Part shown: positions 17,555 through 27,068 of the stretch, piece after piece
How the letters are laid out: the number at the start of each line of letters is the position of its first letter
Position numbering within the stretch: position 1 is the first letter of the stretch
Assembly (NCBI RefSeq): GCF_014042345.1
Contig: NZ_JACEZT010000008.1
Coordinates: 186,001-250,000, forward strand
DNA from: Rugamonas brunnea
GTDB taxonomy: Bacteria > Pseudomonadota > Gammaproteobacteria > Burkholderiales > Burkholderiaceae_D
Reading direction: 5' to 3'
DNA length: 64,000 nt
Translations under genes and position numbers: made by a program
The notes under the pieces: model-generated
Told to the model about the DNA's origin: nothing
What the model saw: the letters and a program-made list of their open reading frames with translations, nothing else
Databases searched by the model: none

Positions 17555-18595
17555 TTAACGCCCGCGCAGTGCGTCCGCGCAGTCGCGCACCAGGGCGGGA
17601 CCGGCGTAGATCAGGCCGCTGTACAGCTGCACCAGCTGGGCGCCCGCGTCGAACTTGGCGCGCGCGTCGGCGCCCTTCATGATGCCGCCCACGCCGATGA
17701 TGGGCAGGGCGTCGCCCAGTTCCGCCTTGAGCAGGCGGATCACCTGGTTCGACAGTTCGAACACGGGCGCGCCCGACAGGCCGCCCGCTTCCTCGCCATG
17801 GCGCATGCCCTGCACGGCCGTGCGGCTGAGCGTGGTGTTGGTGGCGATCACGCCGTCGATCTTGTGGCGCAGCAGGGCGTCGGCGATGTTCTTGACTTGC
17901 TCGCCATCCATGTCCGGCGCGATCTTCAGGGCCAGCGGCACGTAGCGCTTGTGCTGGTCGGCCAGGCGCGACTGGGCGTCCTTGAGCTGGGCCAGCAGGC
18001 CGTCCAGTTCTGAGCCGCCCTGCAACTGGCGCAGGTTCTTGGTGTTGGGCGAGGAAATGTTGACCGTCACATAACTGGCGTAGGGATAGACTTTTTGCAG
18101 GCACAGCAGGTAATCGTCGACCGCCCGTTCGATCGGGGTGTCAGCGTTCTTGCCGATGTTCAGGCCCAGCACGCCGGCCTTGTCCTGGTAGAAGCGCGAG
18201 GCCTGCACATTGGCCACGAAGGCGTCCACGCCGCCGTTGTTAAAGCCCATGCGGTTGATGATGGCGTGCGCGGCCGGCAGGCGGAACATGCGCGGCTTGG
18301 GATTGCCGGGCTGGGCGCGCGGAGTCACGGTGCCCACTTCGATCGAGCCGAAGCCGAGGTCGTTGAGCGCGTCGATGTAGGCGCCATCCTTGTCCAGGCC
18401 GGCGGCCAGGCCGACCGGGTTCTTGAACGTCAGGCCCATCACGGTGCGCGGGTCGGGTTGCGGTTGCGGCAGGCACTTGGTCAGGCCCAGCGCGGCGGCG
18501 CGCTTGAGGGCGGGCAGCGTGAAGTGGTGGGCCGACTCGGGGTCCATGGAGAACAGCAGCGGGCGGGCCAGGGAATACAGGAAATGGTTGGACAT
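17555..18595 (-). CDS. pyrD: Dihydroorotate dehydrogenase (quinone), class 2
   Basis: Oxidises dihydroorotate to orotate in pyrimidine synthesis, passing electrons to membrane quinone. The 346-aa product starting [20 protein letters not shown] has the N-terminal amphipathic membrane helices of class 2. FMN and substrate motifs are [14 protein letters not shown], the catalytic serine loop [20 protein letters not shown] and IIGVGGI. A longer open frame upstream to 18643 lacks family character. It follows bpt by about 50 bp and precedes the aldo/keto reductase by 3 bp. Confidence 0.96.
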   Translation of the reverse strand: MSNHFLYSLARPLLFSMDPESAHHFTLPALKRAAALGLTKCLPQPQPDPRTVMGLTFKNPVGLAAGLDKDGAYIDALNDLGFGSIEVGTVTPRAQPGNPKPRMFRLPAAHAIINRMGFNNGGVDAFVANVQASRFYQDKAGVLGLNIGKNADTPIERAVDDYLLCLQKVYPYASYVTVNISSPNTKNLRQLQGGSELDGLLAQLKDAQSRLADQHKRYVPLALKIAPDMDGEQVKNIADALLRHKIDGVIATNTTLSRTAVQGMRHGEEAGGLSGAPVFELSNQVIRLLKAELGDALPIIGVGGIMKGADARAKFDAGAQLVQLYSGLIYAGPALVRDCADALRGR

Positions 18596-18646
18596 GGGGG
18601 CACTCTGAATTAGGTGCGGTATTTTACCGTGTCCGGCCGGCAAGCC

Positions 18647-19387
18647 CTAGCCCTGGCGTCCCGGCTGCAACACCCCCCACTGGCCCTTGATGCGCGCTTC
18701 CAGCGGCCGGAAGTTGATCTTGTAGCTCATCTTCGGGCTGTCCTCGATCCAGTAGCCGAGGTAGACGTAGGGCAGGCCCAGCTCGCGCGCCTGCTCGATC
18801 TGCCACAGCACGTTGAAGGTGCCGTAGGAGGCGCCTTCCACGTCCGGGTCGAAGAAGGTGTACACGGACGACAGGCCGTCCGACAGCATGTCGATGATGC
18901 TGACCATGCGCAGCGTGCCGTCCGGGTCGCGGAATTCCACCAGCCGCGTGTTGACCCGGCTTTGCAGCAGGAACTGGGCGTACTGGTCGCGGCTGTCCTG
19001 GTCCATGCCGCCGCCGGCGTGGCGCGCGCTCTGGTAGCGCAGGTAGAGCGCGTAGTGCTCATCGGAGAACGACAGCGTGGCCACGGCGGCCCGCAGCTGG
19101 CCGTGGCGCACCCAGGCGCGGCGCTGGGTGCGGCTGGGCGTGAACAGGTCGGCCACCACGCGCACCGGGATGCAGGCCTGGCAGCCGTCGCAATACGGGC
19201 GGTAGGTGAAGATGCCGCTGCGGCGGAAGCCGTTCTTGACCAGTTCCGAATACACGTCGGCGTTGATCAGGTGCGACGGGGTGGCCACCTGCGAGCGGGC
19301 CTGGCGGCCATCGAGGTAGCTGCAAGGGTAGGGCGCCGTGGTGTAGAACTGCAGCGTGGCGAAAGGCAGGTCGTTCAGGTGCGTCAT
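18647..19387 (-). CDS. bpt: Aspartate/glutamate leucyltransferase Bpt (N-end rule)
   Basis: Transfers leucine from leucyl-tRNA to proteins with N-terminal Asp or Glu, creating a ClpS/ClpAP degron. The 246-aa product has the ATE-family N-terminal cysteine cluster (PYPCSYLDG and [16 protein letters not shown]) and the C-terminal GNAT-like core [27 protein letters not shown] (quoted in part: [19 protein letters not shown]). Bacterial members of this length are Bpt rather than eukaryotic-type arginyltransferases. It lies downstream of aat, which makes the other class of leucine-tagged N-degrons. Confidence 0.94.
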   Translation of the reverse strand: MTHLNDLPFATLQFYTTAPYPCSYLDGRQARSQVATPSHLINADVYSELVKNGFRRSGIFTYRPYCDGCQACIPVRVVADLFTPSRTQRRAWVRHGQLRAAVATLSFSDEHYALYLRYQSARHAGGGMDQDSRDQYAQFLLQSRVNTRLVEFRDPDGTLRMVSIIDMLSDGLSSVYTFFDPDVEGASYGTFNVLWQIEQARELGLPYVYLGYWIEDSPKMSYKINFRPLEARIKGQWGVLQPGRQG

Positions 19388-19508
19388 CGAGCATGTCCTA
19401 TCGGTACGATGGCAAAACAGGTGGTGCGGTCAGGCATGGTCAGACATATCTTAGCGCGTCGCAGCCGCATTGGTGTGCGCGCGCGCATGCCGTGCATGCA
19501 GGTCCAGC

Positions 19509-20237
19509 TTAACCGGCGTCCGGCAAGGGCGCAATTGGTTCCCATGTGGAAATTGGCGGCAAGGCGATACTGTTGCGCAGATGCGCCAGGAAGCGGGTGC
19601 GTGGAATCGGCGCGGCGCCCAGCGAGGCCAGGTGGTTGGTTTCCTGCTGGCAGTCGATCATGGCTACGCCGTGGCTGCGCAGGAATTGCACCAGGTAGGC
19701 CAGCGCCACCTTGGAGGCGTCGCTGACGCGGGCGAACATCGATTCGCCATAGAACATGCGGCCGATGCAGACGCCGTAGGCGCCGCCCACCAGCTTGCCG
19801 TCTAGCCACAGCTCGGATGAATGGGCGTAACCGAGCCGGTGCAAGCCCGTGTAGCCGGCGATGATGTCTTCCGAAATCCAGGTGCCGGGGCCGTCCTTGC
19901 GCGGCGCGGCGCAGGCCCGCATCACCTGTTCGAAGGCGCTGTCGAAGCGCACCTGCCAGCGGCCGTCCGTGTGGCGGCTGCGTTCGATTTTGCGCAGGGT
20001 CTTCTTCAGGCTGTCGCTGATGCGGAACTGGTCCGTCATCAGCACCATGCGCGGGTCGGTGCTCCACCACAGGATGGGCTGGCCTTCGGAAAACCAGGGA
20101 AAGATGCCGCGCTGGTAGGCTGCCAGCAGGCGTTGCGGCGACAGGTCGGCGCCGGCCGCCAGCAAGCCGGGCGCATCCGTCGTGAGCGCGCTGGCCACGT
20201 CCGGGAAGGGGCTTTGCGCTTCTAGCCAGGGGATCAC
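19509..20237 (-). CDS. aat: Leucyl/phenylalanyl-tRNA-protein transferase Aat
   Basis: Adds Leu or Phe to proteins with N-terminal Arg, Lys or Met for degradation by ClpAP. The chosen start is GTG at 20237 (product [14 protein letters not shown]), preceded by GAGG that overlaps the nudix stop; the frame upstream has no family resemblance. At 242 aa the length is typical. Family motifs are [25 protein letters not shown] (in part: [13 protein letters not shown]), [10 protein letters not shown], and [18 protein letters not shown]. It begins 7 bp after the nudix gene and is followed by bpt 121 bp later. Confidence 0.94.
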   Translation of the reverse strand: MIPWLEAQSPFPDVASALTTDAPGLLAAGADLSPQRLLAAYQRGIFPWFSEGQPILWWSTDPRMVLMTDQFRISDSLKKTLRKIERSRHTDGRWQVRFDSAFEQVMRACAAPRKDGPGTWISEDIIAGYTGLHRLGYAHSSELWLDGKLVGGAYGVCIGRMFYGESMFARVSDASKVALAYLVQFLRSHGVAMIDCQQETNHLASLGAAPIPRTRFLAHLRNSIALPPISTWEPIAPLPDAG

Positions 20238-20244
20238 GGCCGCC

Positions 20245-20817
20245 TCAGACGTCGGTGCGCATGGGACGGTCGACGTCCTGGGTGTAGAAGCCGTGGCCGC
20301 CGCCTTCGCGCATGCGGGCGCGGTCGGCGAAGAACAGCTCCAGCGTGGTGCGGACGGTGGGGAAGGCCAGGTCATCCCACGGGATTTCCGCCTCCGTGAA
20401 CATCTTCACTTCCAGGCTTTCCTCGCCGGGGGCGAAATCGAGGTCGCGCAGCGTGGCCAGGTAGAACATGTGGACCTGGTGCACACGCGCCACGTTGAGC
20501 AGGGTGAACAGCTGGCCCAGCTCGATGTTGGCGCCCGCTTCCTCCTCCGTCTCGCGCACGGCGGCCTGGGAGGTGGTCTCGTTGTTCTCCATGAAACCGG
20601 CCGGCAGGGTCCAGTAGCCGTAACGCGGTTCGATGGCGCGCCGGCACAGCAGCACCTGGGTCTGGCCGTCGCGCTCCCACACCGGGATCGAGCCCAGCAC
20701 CATCTTGGGGTTCTGGTAATGGATGGTGGCACAGTGGCTGCACACGTAGCGCGGACGGTTGTCGCCGGCCGGTACGGTCAGGGACACGGGGTGGGCGCAT
20801 TCGGAACAATATTTCAT
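20245..20817 (-). CDS. Nudix hydrolase with zinc ribbon (NudC-like)
   Basis: Hydrolyses a nucleoside diphosphate linked to another moiety. The 190-aa protein has an N-terminal zinc ribbon (CSEC at residues 4-7 region and CSHC about 20 residues later) and a complete Nudix box, [22 protein letters not shown], read as G-x5-E-x7-REUxEExG at about residues 74-96. Zinc-ribbon Nudix proteins include NADH pyrophosphatases and RNA decapping enzymes; this one is shorter than NudC and lacks its SQPWPFPxS signature, so the substrate is open. First gene of the leftward run with aat. Confidence 0.88.
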   Translation of the reverse strand: MKYCSECAHPVSLTVPAGDNRPRYVCSHCATIHYQNPKMVLGSIPVWERDGQTQVLLCRRAIEPRYGYWTLPAGFMENNETTSQAAVRETEEEAGANIELGQLFTLLNVARVHQVHMFYLATLRDLDFAPGEESLEVKMFTEAEIPWDDLAFPTVRTTLELFFADRARMREGGGHGFYTQDVDRPMRTDV

Positions 20818-20977
20818 GGAGATTACTCTAGTCGTGATGTGCTTACTTTACACCCAATGGCGCCATCGCGGCATGTCCGCAGGGGCCACGCCAGAGGGAA
20901 AACCGTGCCGCGCGGCACGGTGGATCGGCGTTGGCGGGCATTTATATGGGCTATCACCAGCGATTTCGGGATAAATA

Positions 20978-21006
20978 TTGCCTAAATCAAGTCTTTGGCC
21001 TATAAT
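20978..21006 (+). promoter_or_regulatory. Sigma70 promoter of the initiator tRNA
   Basis: TTGCCT at 20978-20983 and a perfect TATAAT at 21001-21006 are separated by exactly 17 bp; the tRNA begins 13 bp after the -10 box. This is the strongest promoter match in the window. Confidence 0.85.
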
Positions 21007-21018
21007 GATCACATCAGA

Positions 21019-21095
21019 CGCGGGGTGGAGCAGTCTGGCAGCTCGTCGGGCTCATAACCCGAAGGTCACAGGTTCAAATCCTGTCCCCGCAACCA
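21019..21095 (+). tRNA. Initiator tRNA-fMet (CAU)
   Basis: 77-nt cloverleaf with anticodon CAT at 21053-21055, T-loop GGTTCAAATCC and encoded CCA end. The first base C and position 72 A do not pair, and the anticodon stem has three consecutive G-C pairs (GGG/CCC); both are diagnostic of initiator tRNA as opposed to elongator Met. Confidence 0.97.
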
Positions 21096-21102
21096 AATTC
21101 CC

Positions 21103-21141
21103 AAAAAACCGTCGTCCATGTTAAAGTGGTGACGGTTTTTT
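21103..21141. terminator. Bidirectional intrinsic terminator after tRNA-fMet
   Basis: An 11-bp perfect stem AAAAAACCGTC / GACGGTTTTTT with a 17-nt loop starts 8 bp after the tRNA. T-runs are available on both strands. Confidence 0.85.
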
Positions 21142-21444
21142 ATTGCTGCGACCAGGCAACACTGTCCGGCGATGATTTGATCCAGATCATTGAATTGGAA
21201 CTCCGCGATTGATGCAGCGCAAGACGCGTGGCTGTGGCGGAAGTTTCAATGCTAATCTCCTAGCATAAGCGTCGAGCCGGCAATCCCCCTTTTTCCCGCG
21301 GGTTGCCGCTCCCGGAACGCCAGTCTGCGCCCCCAATCACTGTGCCAGCCGTTTGAACCCGCCGGGATCGCCCGGAAACGCCGTCCTGCCATTGGCCGGA
21401 TGCCTTGTGGTTTCACCGCTGCCGCTACCTGAAAGGGGGATGAA
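21142..21444. other. Spacer upstream of the GGDEF-EAL gene
   Basis: About 300 bp without a gene. It contains a short perfect dyad, ATGCTA-N6-TAGCAT at 21249-21266, and the ribosome site GAAAGGGGG just before 21445. No conserved riboswitch fold was recognised. Confidence 0.4.
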
Positions 21445-23718
21445 ATGGCATCGTCGCGCAATCGTTTCATCGCTCTCGTCACAGCCAGCTACACGGTGCT
21501 GGCCCTGGCATGGATTTTCCTGTCGGACCAGATGTTGCTCAGCCTCCTGAATGTGCGGGACGCGGCCTGGATGTCGACGGCCAAGGGGGTGTTTTTCGTC
21601 GTCAGCACGGCGGTCGGCTATTTTCTCGCCATGCGCGCCGTTGCCGGCGACGATAACCGCCCGCAATCGCTGCTGACGATGATGGCCACCGGCCTGGCGC
21701 CCACGCGCGGCAATGGCGCGCTGTGCTACGTGCTGGCCGCAGCCTTGTCCGGCGCCACCCTGTTCGCGCGGCTGAACATGGTGGCCGTCAACCAGCAACA
21801 TCCATGGCTGATCCTGTTCATGTTGCCCATCATCCTCAGCGCCATGCTGGGCGGCCTGGGGCCGGGCCTGCTGGCCACGGTCGTGGCCACGGTGGGCGAC
21901 AAGCTGATGGCCATCGAGCCGCTGTACAGCATGCGCTTCGACCGCGGCACGGACTTGCTGGTGTGGAGCTTGCTGGTCCTGAACGGCATCGTCATCAGCG
22001 TGCTCAGCGAAATATTGCGTCGCGCCCTGCACCGGCGCGACGTGGACCGCAACCTGCTCACCAATGTCGTCGGCGGCACCTCGGACGCCATCTACGTCAA
22101 GGATTTGAAGGGCCGCTACCTGCTGGCCAATGGCGCGGCGGCCTCCTACCTGGGCCGGCCGCAGGCCGAGGTGCTGGGGCGCGACGACCTGGCCATGCTG
22201 CCGGCCGAGACGGCGCTGGCGATCGGGAAACTGGACCAGGAGATCATCGCCTCGGGCCGCACCCAGACCCAGGAGGAATACCTGGTCAACCAGTCGGGCG
22301 AGCGCATCCTGTTCCAGTCCACCAAGGGCCCCATCTACGACCCGTCCGGTGCCGTGGTGGGCTTGTTCGGCGTCTCGCGCGACATCACCAAGAGCAAGCT
22401 GGCCGAGGAGCGCATCCAGTACCTGGCCCATTACGACGTGCTGACGGGCTTGCCCAACCGCGTGCAGCTGGATGAACGCATCCAGCACGCCATCGGCCAG
22501 GCGGCCGACGGCGGACAGAAACTGGCCGTGCTGTTCCTCGACCTCGACCATTTCAAGGACATCAACGACAGCCTGGGACACAGCGTGGGCGACGCGCTGC
22601 TGGTGGCGCTGGCGCGGCGGCTGCGCGGCATCATGCGCGCCGACGACATGGTGGCGCGCCTGGGCGGCGACGAGTTCGTGTTCCTGCTGCAAGGGGTGGA
22701 CGTGGGCGGCCTGGCGCAGACGGCCCAGCGCATCCTGGACGTGGTGGAGGAACCCTTCTCGATCGAGCAGCACGAGTTGACGGTGAGCGGTTCGATCGGC
22801 ATCGCCCTGTATCCGGACGACAGCGGCGACCTGGAGGGCCTGGTCAAGTGCGCCGACGCCGCCATGTACCGCGCCAAGCAGAACGGGCGCAATCGCTATT
22901 GCTTCTTCACGGCCGAGATCGAGGCGCTGACGGTGCGCCGCATGCAGGTGGTGAGCGCGCTGCGCCACGCGCTGGAGCAGCACCAGTTGACGATCCACTA
23001 CCAGCCCCAGTTCAGCGCGCGCGATGGCCGCATCATCGGCGCCGAGGCCTTGCTGCGCTGGCACCATCCCTTGCTGGGCCAGGTGTCGCCGGAGGAATTC
23101 ATCCCGGCGGCCGAGGACAGCGGCTTGATCGTGACTATCGGCGAATGGGTGCTGCGGCGCGCCGTGCGCCAGATGAAGGCCTGGCTGGACGAAGGCATGG
23201 CGCCGTTCGTGTTGGCCGTCAACCTGTCGACCGTGCAGTTCCGCCATCCCAATCTGCCGGCCATGGTGGCCACCATCCTGGCCGAGGAACAGCTGCCGCC
23301 GCAATACCTGGAGCTGGAGCTGACCGAGAGCGGCGCCATGCACGATCCGCCGGCCGCCATCGCCGTGATGGACCAGTTGCACGAGCATGGCGTGCGCATG
23401 GCCATCGATGATTTCGGCATCGCCTATTCCTCGCTCAGCTACCTGAAGAAGTTCAAGGTGTACAAGCTGAAGATCGACCAATCCTTCGTGCGCGACATCA
23501 GCGCCGACCCGGAGGACCGCGCCATCGTCACGGCCATCATCGCGATGGCGCGCGGGCTGGGCCTGCGCACCATCGCGGAAGGCGTGGAGACCCAGGCCCA
23601 GCTCGAATTCCTGCGCGAGCACGGTTGCGACGAAATCCAGGGCTATTACTACAGCAAGCCCTTAACGGCCGAGCAGTTCGGCCGCTTTGTCCATGAGGTG
23701 GAACCATGCGCGGCGTGA
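21445..23718 (+). CDS. Membrane sensor with PAS, GGDEF and EAL domains (cyclic-di-GMP turnover)
   Basis: 757-aa cyclic-di-GMP enzyme. Residues 1-185 hold about six hydrophobic spans, the second half (about 90-160) resembling the KdpD-type DUF4118 membrane module. A PAS domain (about 205-310) precedes GGDEF and EAL. The diguanylate cyclase site is intact (GGDEF at 407-411) with an RxxD inhibitory site (RADD) five residues before it. The EAL site is also intact (EALLRW from 534; later DDFGIAYSS and the EGVET motif). Both activities are therefore possible; net direction cannot be predicted. It is monocistronic, with a strong ribosome site. Confidence 0.95.
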   Translation: MASSRNRFIALVTASYTVLALAWIFLSDQMLLSLLNVRDAAWMSTAKGVFFVVSTAVGYFLAMRAVAGDDNRPQSLLTMMATGLAPTRGNGALCYVLAAALSGATLFARLNMVAVNQQHPWLILFMLPIILSAMLGGLGPGLLATVVATVGDKLMAIEPLYSMRFDRGTDLLVWSLLVLNGIVISVLSEILRRALHRRDVDRNLLTNVVGGTSDAIYVKDLKGRYLLANGAAASYLGRPQAEVLGRDDLAMLPAETALAIGKLDQEIIASGRTQTQEEYLVNQSGERILFQSTKGPIYDPSGAVVGLFGVSRDITKSKLAEERIQYLAHYDVLTGLPNRVQLDERIQHAIGQAADGGQKLAVLFLDLDHFKDINDSLGHSVGDALLVALARRLRGIMRADDMVARLGGDEFVFLLQGVDVGGLAQTAQRILDVVEEPFSIEQHELTVSGSIGIALYPDDSGDLEGLVKCADAAMYRAKQNGRNRYCFFTAEIEALTVRRMQVVSALRHALEQHQLTIHYQPQFSARDGRIIGAEALLRWHHPLLGQVSPEEFIPAAEDSGLIVTIGEWVLRRAVRQMKAWLDEGMAPFVLAVNLSTVQFRHPNLPAMVATILAEEQLPPQYLELELTESGAMHDPPAAIAVMDQLHEHGVRMAIDDFGIAYSSLSYLKKFKVYKLKIDQSFVRDISADPEDRAIVTAIIAMARGLGLRTIAEGVETQAQLEFLREHGCDEIQGYYYSKPLTAEQFGRFVHEVEPCAA

Positions 23719-23875
23719 ACCTGCGAACCTTGCGCCGGCGCGTACGCCGGTCCGCACCTTGCGAACGGGGCCTGCGGCCGCGCCTCAGGCGGCGGGCAGC
23801 GTGGCAATGGACTGCCGGATAAAGGCCCGCTAGTCCGCCGTTTTGCAGGCGCAGATCAACCGTACCGGCTCCCGG

Positions 23876-24850
23876 TCACGGGGCAGGTGGATCTTCTCGG
23901 GGGTGCTGGCTGGCCCACAGGTGGGCGGCAGCCATGGTGCGATGGGGGCGGTAGCGGGCCAGGAACTGCTCGGTGCGCGCCATGTCGGGTTTGGCGTCTT
24001 CGCCCAGCAGGTGTTGCAGCGCCGCGCGCACGGCCACGTCGCCATGCAGCGAGCAGTCGGCGTAGCCATAGCCGCGCAGCAGGCCGTAGTTGACGGTCCA
24101 GGGGCCGATGCCTTTCACGGCGAGCAGGGCGGCCGATACGTCGTCGATGCCATAGCCGGGGCCTAACGCCAGCCGCAGTTCGCCGCTGGCCACCAGTTGC
24201 GCCAGGCGCAGCACCGTGTCGGCCTTGGCGCGCGAGAATTTGCGCGTGGTGAGCGCGTCCGGGACCAGGCTGGCCGCGCTGCCCGCGTCCGGGTAGCACC
24301 ACAGGCCGGAACTGTGCTGGCGGCCCGCTTGCAGGATGAAGGTGCGGCGCAGCGCGATGGCGAACGGCAGGTTGATCTGCTGGCCGATGATGGCCCAGGT
24401 GAGCGCTTCGAACACGGTGGCCGACTGCACCACGCGCAAGCCCGCCTGCGCGCGCGTGAGGGGGCCGAACAGCGGATCGCCGGCCGTGAAGTCGGCGAAC
24501 GGTTCGGGATCGATGCGCAGACCCAGCATGGCTTCGGCGGCGGCGCGCGCGTACGCTTCGATGGCGGGCGTGCACGGTCCGTCGGCCAGGATGGTGCAGT
24601 GGGCGGCCGATGGGGCGCGGCTGTTGGCGTTGTTTCTGGCGTTGCCTTTGGCGCCATCGTTTGCCATCGGCGGCGCAATGTCGAGCGCAATGTCGAGCAC
24701 CACGGGCACGCCGTCGAGCAGCACGCCTTTGCGCAGGTGGCGGTCGCTGACCTGTTCGGCCACGCTTTCCGCATCGCGCCGGTGGAAGGCCAGCACGTCA
24801 TCGAGCCGGTAGCCGGGCGGCAGCGGCAGCGTGAATGACGCGCGCGTCAT
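23876..24850 (-). CDS. alkA: DNA-3-methyladenine glycosylase II, AlkA-like
   Basis: Excises alkylated purines from DNA. The 324-aa product has an AlkA-type N-terminal domain (about 1-130) and a helix-hairpin-helix GPD domain (about 145-300) with FEALTWAIIGQQINLPFA, the hairpin VKGIGPWTVNYGLLRGYGYAD (quoted in part: VKGIGPWTVNYGLL) and the catalytic aspartate in SLHGDVAVR. The start at 24850 shares ATGA with the stop of the upstream EamA gene, so the pair is co-translated. No ada gene is visible next to it. The C-terminal tail after LWASQHP is short and Pro-rich. Confidence 0.9.
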   Translation of the reverse strand: MTRASFTLPLPPGYRLDDVLAFHRRDAESVAEQVSDRHLRKGVLLDGVPVVLDIALDIAPPMANDGAKGNARNNANSRAPSAAHCTILADGPCTPAIEAYARAAAEAMLGLRIDPEPFADFTAGDPLFGPLTRAQAGLRVVQSATVFEALTWAIIGQQINLPFAIALRRTFILQAGRQHSSGLWCYPDAGSAASLVPDALTTRKFSRAKADTVLRLAQLVASGELRLALGPGYGIDDVSAALLAVKGIGPWTVNYGLLRGYGYADCSLHGDVAVRAALQHLLGEDAKPDMARTEQFLARYRPHRTMAAAHLWASQHPREDPPAP

Positions 24851-25755
24851 GCGGCGCTCGCCTTGCGCTGCGCACCCAGGCGGGGGCGGAAGCCCGTCAC
24901 CAGCGCGGTGCCCAGCAGGACGATGGCAGCGCCGGTCCAGGTGTACCAGCCCGTCGTCTCGCCCAGGAACAGCACGCCCCATAGGATGCCGAACACGGGG
25001 CTGAGGAAAGTGACCGTGAGCGCGGAGGCCGGCCCCACGTCTTCGATCAGGCGGAAGTAGATCAGGTAGGCCACGCCGCTGCACAACACGCCCAGGGCCA
25101 GCACGGCGCCCATGATGCCGATGGTCGGCGTGGCCGGCGCCGGGAACCACGGCAGCACGGGCAGCACCAGCAAGGTGGCGCCCCACATGCTGCCGTGGGC
25201 GTTGGCGAACGGCGGCACGTCCTGCGCCGACTTGGCCGACTTGGCGTAGTTGCTGGCGATGCCGTAGTTGAACGAGGCGAACAGCACGGCCGCGATGGCC
25301 AGTCCGGCGCCCGGACCGGCGCTCACATGGTCGAAGCTGACCAGCAGCGCCACGCCGGCTGCGCCCAGCAGCAGGCCCGCCGCCACGGTGGGCGACACCA
25401 TGCGGCGCGACCAGGCAGCGCCGATAACGGCGCCCCACAGCGGCGTGCTGGCGTTGAGCACTGCCATCAGCGAGGCCGACAGCGTGCGCGCGGCGAACGC
25501 GAACAGCAGGAAGGGCAGGGCGGAATTGAACAGGCCCAGGATCAGGTAATGCTTCCAGTGCCGGCGCAGTTGCAGCGGCTTGCGCAGCACCAGCGCCACG
25601 ATGGCCAGGAACAGGGCGGCGAACAGCACCCGGTACTGGATCAGCAGCGCGGCGCCCAGCACGGGCGCGGCGATGCGCATGAACAGGAACGAGCCTCCCC
25701 AGATGGCGGCCAGCAGGATCAGTCGGAACAGGTTGGTGGTGCTCATGGATGGCAT
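24847..25755 (-). CDS. EamA/DMT family transporter
   Basis: 302-aa inner-membrane exporter of the drug/metabolite superfamily, with two EamA repeats and about ten spans (opening LFRLILLAAIWGGSFLFMRI). Members export amino acids, purines or other metabolites; the substrate is not readable. Start is uncertain among close ATGs at 25755 and 25746, neither with a good ribosome site. It overlaps alkA by four bases. Confidence 0.85.
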   Translation of the reverse strand: MPSMSTTNLFRLILLAAIWGGSFLFMRIAAPVLGAALLIQYRVLFAALFLAIVALVLRKPLQLRRHWKHYLILGLFNSALPFLLFAFAARTLSASLMAVLNASTPLWGAVIGAAWSRRMVSPTVAAGLLLGAAGVALLVSFDHVSAGPGAGLAIAAVLFASFNYGIASNYAKSAKSAQDVPPFANAHGSMWGATLLVLPVLPWFPAPATPTIGIMGAVLALGVLCSGVAYLIYFRLIEDVGPASALTVTFLSPVFGILWGVLFLGETTGWYTWTGAAIVLLGTALVTGFRPRLGAQRKASAA

Positions 25756-25824
25756 CCCATGGAAAAGGCGTGATTGTCGGGCATGGGCGGCGCTAGCGCC
25801 ACCCGCTTCTTGCTATTGAATGGT

Positions 25825-26832
25825 TCAGGCCACGCAGGCATGGCTGCCCGGCGCTTCTGGCGTGGCCGCGTGGCCCACTTGCAGCGCGGCCGGTACACCG
25901 TTCTTAATGGCCGTCATCTGGGCCAGGATGGAGATCGCGATTTCGGCCGGCGTCTTGCTGCCGATGTACAGGCCGATGGGTCCATGCAGCCGCGCCAGCT
26001 GGTCCGGCGTGACGTCGAACTGCAACAGCCGTTCGCGCCGCTTGGCATTGTTGGCGCGCGAGCCGATGGCGCCCACGTAGAACGCGTCCGACTTGAGCGC
26101 CTCCATCAGGGCCAGGTCGTCCAGCTTGGGATCGTGGGTCAGGGCCACGACGGCGCTGCGGTGGTCCAGCTTCAGTTCCAGCACCAGGTCGTCCGGCATG
26201 GCGTGCACCAGCTGCACCCCGTCCATGTTCCAGCCGGTCCGGTATTCCTCGCGCGGCTCGCACACGGTCACGTGGTAGTCCATGGCGGTGGCCACCTGGG
26301 CCAGGAAGCGCGACAACTGGCCGGCGCCGATGATCAGCAAACGCCAGCGGGGGCCGTGCAGTGTGACCAGCGTGTGCGCATCGGCGCGCATGACGGCGCC
26401 CGGCGGCGCCGGCGCCAGTGTGACGGCGCCGCTGGCCATATCCAGCCGGCGTTCGACCAGTTCGTGGCGCTCCAGCCGTTCCAGCAGTTCGGCGATGCGG
26501 CTGCGCGCCGACAGCGGTTCGACCGCCAATTCGATGGTGCCGCCGCAGGGCAGGCCGAAGCGGTGCGCCTCGTCGGCGGTGATGCCGTAGCTGACCCGTT
26601 CCGGGCCGGCGCGCCGCAAGCCGTCGCCGCGGGCGCGCGCGATCAGGTCATCCTCGATGCAGCCGCCCGAGACGGAACCGATCACGCTGCCGTCCTCGCA
26701 GATGGCCAGCGTGGCGCCCACGGGGCGGGGGCTGGAGCCCCAGGTACGGATCACGGTGACCAGTTCGCAGCGGCGGCCAGCCGCGATCCAGGCGGCGCAA
26801 GTCTTCAGTACTTCCAGGTCGATGCTGTCCAT
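25825..26832 (-). CDS. XdhC family protein (molybdenum cofactor insertion)
   Basis: 335-aa XdhC-like protein. XdhC binds molybdenum cofactor, protects it and promotes its sulfuration and insertion into xanthine-dehydrogenase-family enzymes. The N-terminal XdhC/CoxI domain (about 10-80) has WGSSPRPVGATLAI and GSVSGGCIEDD; the C-terminal Rossmann domain (about 165-320) has LLIIGAGQLSRFLAQVA and FYVGAIGSRAN. No xdhA or xdhB is adjacent; the cofactor genes moaA and mobA-moeA lie 30 kb away. The stand-alone form suggests service to another xanthine-dehydrogenase-family enzyme. Confidence 0.9.
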   Translation of the reverse strand: MDSIDLEVLKTCAAWIAAGRRCELVTVIRTWGSSPRPVGATLAICEDGSVIGSVSGGCIEDDLIARARGDGLRRAGPERVSYGITADEAHRFGLPCGGTIELAVEPLSARSRIAELLERLERHELVERRLDMASGAVTLAPAPPGAVMRADAHTLVTLHGPRWRLLIIGAGQLSRFLAQVATAMDYHVTVCEPREEYRTGWNMDGVQLVHAMPDDLVLELKLDHRSAVVALTHDPKLDDLALMEALKSDAFYVGAIGSRANNAKRRERLLQFDVTPDQLARLHGPIGLYIGSKTPAEIAISILAQMTAIKNGVPAALQVGHAATPEAPGSHACVA

Positions 26833-26902
26833 GGCGGTGGGCTCCTTGCGGCTGCAGGCATTCGACTATACTATGGCTCTCCAAAGCTTGCAGGATGACC
26901 TG

Positions 26903-27046
26903 ATGACCCAACCCGACAACCACGAAGATGACGGCAATCCCAAGTTCGGCCGCCTGCTGATCGTGCTGATCATCGCTGTGCTGTTCTGTGTCGCCCTCAC
27001 GTGGGTGATGGGCGCGGTGTTCCCCAACTTCCCCAACTTCAGCTGA
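26903..27046 (+). CDS. Small single-span membrane protein (47 aa), unknown function
   Basis: Not recognised. The frame opens at an ATG preceded by AGGA at 26892-26895 (7-bp spacing) and encodes a charged N-terminus (MTQPDNHEDDGNPKFGR), one hydrophobic helix (LLIVLIIAVLFCVALTWVMGAVF) given in parts as LLIVLIIAVLFC and VALTWVMGAVF, and a short tail. An in-frame ATG at 26873 would add ten residues. TATACT at 26866-26871 could be a promoter -10 box. It is divergent from xdhC. The clean ribosome site and amphipathic layout support a real gene, but there is no homology evidence. Confidence 0.5.
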   Translation: MTQPDNHEDDGNPKFGRLLIVLIIAVLFCVALTWVMGAVFPNFPNFS

Positions 27047-27068
27047 ATGCCGGCGCGCTGGCGCACGC

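Noticed and set aside
21337..23622. A 761-codon minus-strand frame opposite the GGDEF-EAL gene
   Set aside because: Antisense shadow; the plus-strand product has full-length domains and a ribosome site.
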